Assembly: GCF_018860765.1 (NCBI RefSeq)
Contig: NZ_JAHKPV010000001.1
Coordinates: forward strand, 305,704-369,703
Direction: 5' to 3'
Source: Marinobacter salexigens
Lineage (GTDB): Bacteria > Pseudomonadota > Gammaproteobacteria > Pseudomonadales > Oleiphilaceae
Length of the DNA: 64,000 bases
Below, piece by piece: positions 61,219 to 64,000 of the stretch. The position numbers and the translations under genes are program-made. A model generated the notes under the pieces. It was given only the letters and a program-made list of their open reading frames with translations. It was not told the origin of the DNA and made no database searches. Positions within the stretch are counted from its first letter, which is position 1. Each line of letters starts with the position of its first letter.

Positions 61219-62088
61219 TCAATGCCCACGGGCAACTTCCAGTTGTTGGCAGATCAGCTTGCTGGCCTCGAGTAGCCTGGGAGTGGGTCGGGAAATGGGG
61301 GAAGCGGGAACGAAAATAAGGTTGTCTCGAGCCACTGCACTCAATTCGGAATAGTCTCTCCAGCGATCCAGTTGCTCGTCAGCTTCGCCATCTACGCTCC
61401 CCGTGAGAATGGCTTGAGGGTCCGCCTTCAGAACAACTTCTGCGCTGATTCTAGGAACCAAACGTGGCATGTCGCCAAACACATTGACTCCGCCGCACAA
61501 CTGCAGAACCTTGCCAATCAAATGATCATTGTTGATAGTCATCAGAGGCTGCTCCCACACTTGATAAAAAACCGATATCGGCTCCGCATCGCGGTACTCT
61601 TCGGTGATATCTGCAATGCCTTTTCTGAAACGCTCTGCTTCAGCAAATCCTGACTCCTCCGTACCTGCGAGAGTCGACAGCCGCTCAAGAACGCTGGATA
61701 CCCCCTCAAAGGTACGAGGCTCAATGGCAAACAAAGGAATACCCAGTTTCTCCAACAACTCAATCTGGGCTGGAGGGTTGCCTGTTACCCAGGTGATGAC
61801 CAGATCCGGTTTAAGGGCCATCAGGGCTTCAAGATCTATTCGAGTATGGTTGCCAACCCGTGGGAGCTTGAGTGCTGCAGGTGGATAGTCACTGTAATTA
61901 ACACCAGCGATGACCTTGTCACCCGCCCCAGCTGCGAAAGTAAGCTCTGTTGCGCCCGGCGACAAAGTGGCAATGCGCTGCGCAGGAACCGCCAAACAAA
62001 GGGATTGTCCCGCATCATCTGTGGCACAAACGTCTGCAAACGCACCGGAAATGAGCGCGAAAAACAACAAAAACACACGAAAAATCAT
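61219..62088 (-). CDS. btuF: Periplasmic cobalamin-binding protein
   Basis: The protein has 289 residues from the ATG at 62088; the frame is open 17 codons further, but the signal peptide (MIFRVFLLFFALISGAFA) sets the start. It is a class III binding protein with RIATLSPGATELTFAAGAGD and LEALMALKPDLVITW. It delivers corrinoid to BtuCD. It is the first gene of the leftward operon and faces away from the riboswitch-controlled receptor gene. Confidence 0.9.
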   Translation of the reverse strand: MIFRVFLLFFALISGAFADVCATDDAGQSLCLAVPAQRIATLSPGATELTFAAGAGDKVIAGVNYSDYPPAALKLPRVGNHTRIDLEALMALKPDLVITWVTGNPPAQIELLEKLGIPLFAIEPRTFEGVSSVLERLSTLAGTEESGFAEAERFRKGIADITEEYRDAEPISVFYQVWEQPLMTINNDHLIGKVLQLCGGVNVFGDMPRLVPRISAEVVLKADPQAILTGSVDGEADEQLDRWRDYSELSAVARDNLIFVPASPISRPTPRLLEASKLICQQLEVARGH

Positions 62089-62194
62089 CAAGAAGCCATT
62101 CCTTTTAGCGCCACCAAAATCGCAGGCCCTGAGCCACACGCAACATTAATTGACTGACATAAAACGGGACCCTAGACTATGCGCCAAGTTCTAT

Positions 62195-62396
62195 CCGTAG
62201 CAGGTGCCCGTTGCGCAACATACGTTATCGTATTATTGCGCACAGGGTGAAACTGGGAAGTTCGGTTAAAGTCCGACGCTGCCCCCGCAACGGTAAGCGG
62301 CAATGAGCAGGATCAGTTCCAGCCTTCAAGCTGGTGCGAGCGCATCCTACTCTGGCGACATCGCCAGCCGCAAGCCCGGAGACCGGCCTGCTACCG
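62195..62396 (+). promoter_or_regulatory. Cobalamin riboswitch
   Basis: The B12 box AAGCCCGGAGACCGGCCTGC is at 62371-62390. The closing stem pairs GTAGCAGG (62197-62204) with CCTGCTAC (62387-62394). Inside are the conserved GGGAAG, CCCCCGCAACGG and GCCAGCC-like segments. It is on the plus strand, about 150 bases before the receptor gene, where it should lower expression when cobalamin is plentiful. A following GC-rich stretch with TTTTT at 62436-62440 may be the expression platform. Confidence 0.93.
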
Positions 62397-62546
62397 GCTA
62401 TCAGTGTGTACTGGCGGAGGGCTGGTGCCGCGGAGTTTTTGCCCACTCGTGTTGGCGTTAAACCTCCTGATGATAGCTGTGCTCGCAGCTAAGACAGAGT
62501 TCTGTGGCTGCAGTTTATAGCTCATTTGGCCATGGTTACTGCTCCA

Positions 62547-64000
62547 ATGCGACGAATTGTCTGCCTGCTATTTCTTATGCCTCTGACCGTCGCGAGTGCC
62601 GATGATTCTGCGCCGTTTATCGTTGTGGAGAGCGCCCCGGCCAACGCCGCTGCAACCCTAGACCCCGCCAAGGCAACTGGCCCCGTGCGAGTAATTCCTC
62701 GCTCAGAATTTGAAAACCGCACGGCAAACCTAGCGGATGTACTGAGTGAGCAGACCGGTGTGCAGATCCGCCAAAGTGGTGGCTTAGGCAGCTATTCCTC
62801 CGTGTCTCTCAGAGGCTCCACGGCACAACAGGTTCAGGTTGTGGTCGATGGCATGCTGCTGAACGATCCGGTTACGGGTGGTGTGGATATGGGCAAGCTG
62901 GGCCTGCACGATGTCAGCCGCATTCAGGTCTACCCCAACAGCGCACCCACTCAATTTGCGCAAGCGGGCATTGGCGGCGTTGTTGTACTGGAAACTCTCG
63001 GCAAAGATATTGAGGGCTCAACCCGCCTGAATTTGGGTGCGGGCTCGTTTAATACCTACAAGATGGGCTTGTTCGATAGCGGCAGTCATAAAGATGTTTA
63101 TTACTGGCTATCGCTAGACAGACAGAGCAGTGACAACGACTTTGAATACCCCAACAGCCGCAATTGGTTTAACCCGAACGATGGCGCCAACACCAAGCGC
63201 CGAAACGCAGAGTACGAACAAGATGCCGTCAGCACCAAACTTGGCTGGGAGATCAACAACACCAGCAAACTGAATGCGCTGATCCAATACAACGATAACG
63301 AGCAAAACGTTCCTAGCATTCAGAACTGGCGTAACAACAAAGCCTTCCTCACCAACGAAACACTGCGCACCCAACTCCACTACCAGCAACAAGGCTGGAT
63401 GGACGGCAAAATTCACTCCAGCCACCGGCTTATCTGGTCGGACACCAACGAACGCTACAACAACGCAACCGGGCTCGTTGGGCTAGGCACCACTGATGTC
63501 TATACCGACACGGATCAGCTGGGCATGGTTAACACTCTCACTTGGCTACTGGGCAATCACACGCTTTCTACAACTGCTGATGTCGCTCATTACAACTACC
63601 AGCAACATGACAAGCTGGGCTCGGACCTTCCTGACAAAAGAGAGCGCCTACAGATTGCCGCTGTGCTTTCTCACCAATGGCTCAGCTCAAACAGCCGCTG
63701 GCGCTCGCAGGTTTCACTGCGGCAGTACCGGGTTGATGACGATTCCGACGAGACACTCGGTAATGGCACCATCACGAAGACCTCAAACACCGATCGTTAT
63801 AACAGCTGGCAATTAGGCTTGAGCCATTATTTTGCCGATAACTGGGAAATCTCGGCCGGGCTGGCGCGTCAGGTTCGCGTTCCCACCTTGCAAGAGCTCT
63901 ATGGTCAGCAGGGGTTGTTTGTTGGCAACACCGACCTGCAAGCCGAAGAGTCCCTAAATTACGAGATCACACTGCGCACAGACCAAGGTTGGGGGCATGT
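62547..64000 (+). CDS. btuB: BtuB-like TonB-dependent cobalamin receptor (cut by window edge)
   Basis: The frame is open from 62547 to the window end, giving 484 codons with no stop. An in-frame ATG at 62532 is an alternative start; neither has a strong ribosome binding site. A signal peptide (RRIVCLLFLMPLTVASA) leads to the plug with RQSGGLGSYSSVSLRG and VVVDGMLLNDPVTGG, then barrel strands. RVPTLQELYGQQGLF near the right edge is the conserved receptor motif. The riboswitch upstream makes corrinoid the likely ligand. Confidence 0.9.
   Translation, partial: MRRIVCLLFLMPLTVASADDSAPFIVVESAPANAAATLDPAKATGPVRVIPRSEFENRTANLADVLSEQTGVQIRQSGGLGSYSSVSLRGSTAQQVQVVVDGMLLNDPVTGGVDMGKLGLHDVSRIQVYPNSAPTQFAQAGIGGVVVLETLGKDIEGSTRLNLGAGSFNTYKMGLFDSGSHKDVYYWLSLDRQSSDNDFEYPNSRNWFNPNDGANTKRRNAEYEQDAVSTKLGWEINNTSKLNALIQYNDNEQNVPSIQNWRNNKAFLTNETLRTQLHYQQQGWMDGKIHSSHRLIWSDTNERYNNATGLVGLGTTDVYTDTDQLGMVNTLTWLLGNHTLSTTADVAHYNYQQHDKLGSDLPDKRERLQIAAVLSHQWLSSNSRWRSQVSLRQYRVDDDSDETLGNGTITKTSNTDRYNSWQLGLSHYFADNWEISAGLARQVRVPTLQELYGQQGLFVGNTDLQAEESLNYEITLRTDQGWGH

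Overview
The window reads as one chromosomal stretch of a marine gammaproteobacterium. It is probably Marinobacter or a close relative: moderate-to-high GC, a Pseudomonas-type pel operon, PomAB-type flagellar stators, a Na+-type N-ATPase, a cobalamin riboswitch and an OprC/NosA-like copper receptor. The genus is an inference from gene content, not a measured identity. No tRNA, rRNA or CRISPR array was seen.

Layout. (1) 1-9551: the Pel exopolysaccharide operon pelABCDEFG; pelA is cut by the window edge. (2) About 9560-14620: an accessory island, the most unusual part of the window. Small genes all on the minus strand are separated by seven attC-like sites with matching core sites, imperfect palindromes and, in most, the extrahelical base that sets orientation. 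No integrase is in view, so this is a CALIN (cluster of attC sites lacking an integrase). One cassette carries an IS200-like HUH transposase, one is AT-rich and encodes an unknown 271-residue protein, and others encode small lipoproteins or membrane proteins. A block of nested inverted repeats borders it on the right. (3) 14781-18410: glutathione-dependent formaldehyde dehydrogenase, a relic of a DASH-type cryptochrome gene, a YkvA-like protein and the stator pair pomAB. (4) 18440-27695: two RND efflux systems flanking a small K+ channel. (5) 27842-35948: a TonB-dependent copper receptor with a clear terminator, glutamate dehydrogenase, an odd ATP-grasp (PEP/pyruvate-binding) protein with a KaiC/RAD55-like N-terminus that has lost its P-loop, and a RegB/RegA-type redox two-component pair. 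(6) 36065-45580: two c-di-GMP enzymes, a CbiM-like membrane protein, a SulP transporter with a persulfide-dioxygenase-like hydrolase, a peroxiredoxin, CobS and a Tag-type DNA glycosylase. (7) 45804-57202: the arginine deiminase genes arcDABC run 19 bp ahead of a complete N-ATPase operon atpDCQRBEFAG, giving 13 co-directional genes. (8) 57342-64000: a leftward cobalamin uptake and salvage operon (btuF, btuC, btuD, cobO, cobQ), and on the other strand a cobalamin riboswitch leading into a partial btuB-like receptor gene.

How it fits together. PelD keeps a c-di-GMP-binding RxxD motif, and two proteins with GGDEF/GGEEF domains lie in the same window, so local biofilm control through c-di-GMP is plausible. 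The arc and N-ATPase genes together suggest that ATP from arginine fermentation can drive Na+ export when respiration stops. A RegBA-type redox sensor and an Anr/FNR-like box nearby point to the same theme of oxygen limitation. CobS, CobO, CobQ and BtuBFCD together indicate import and remodelling of corrinoids.
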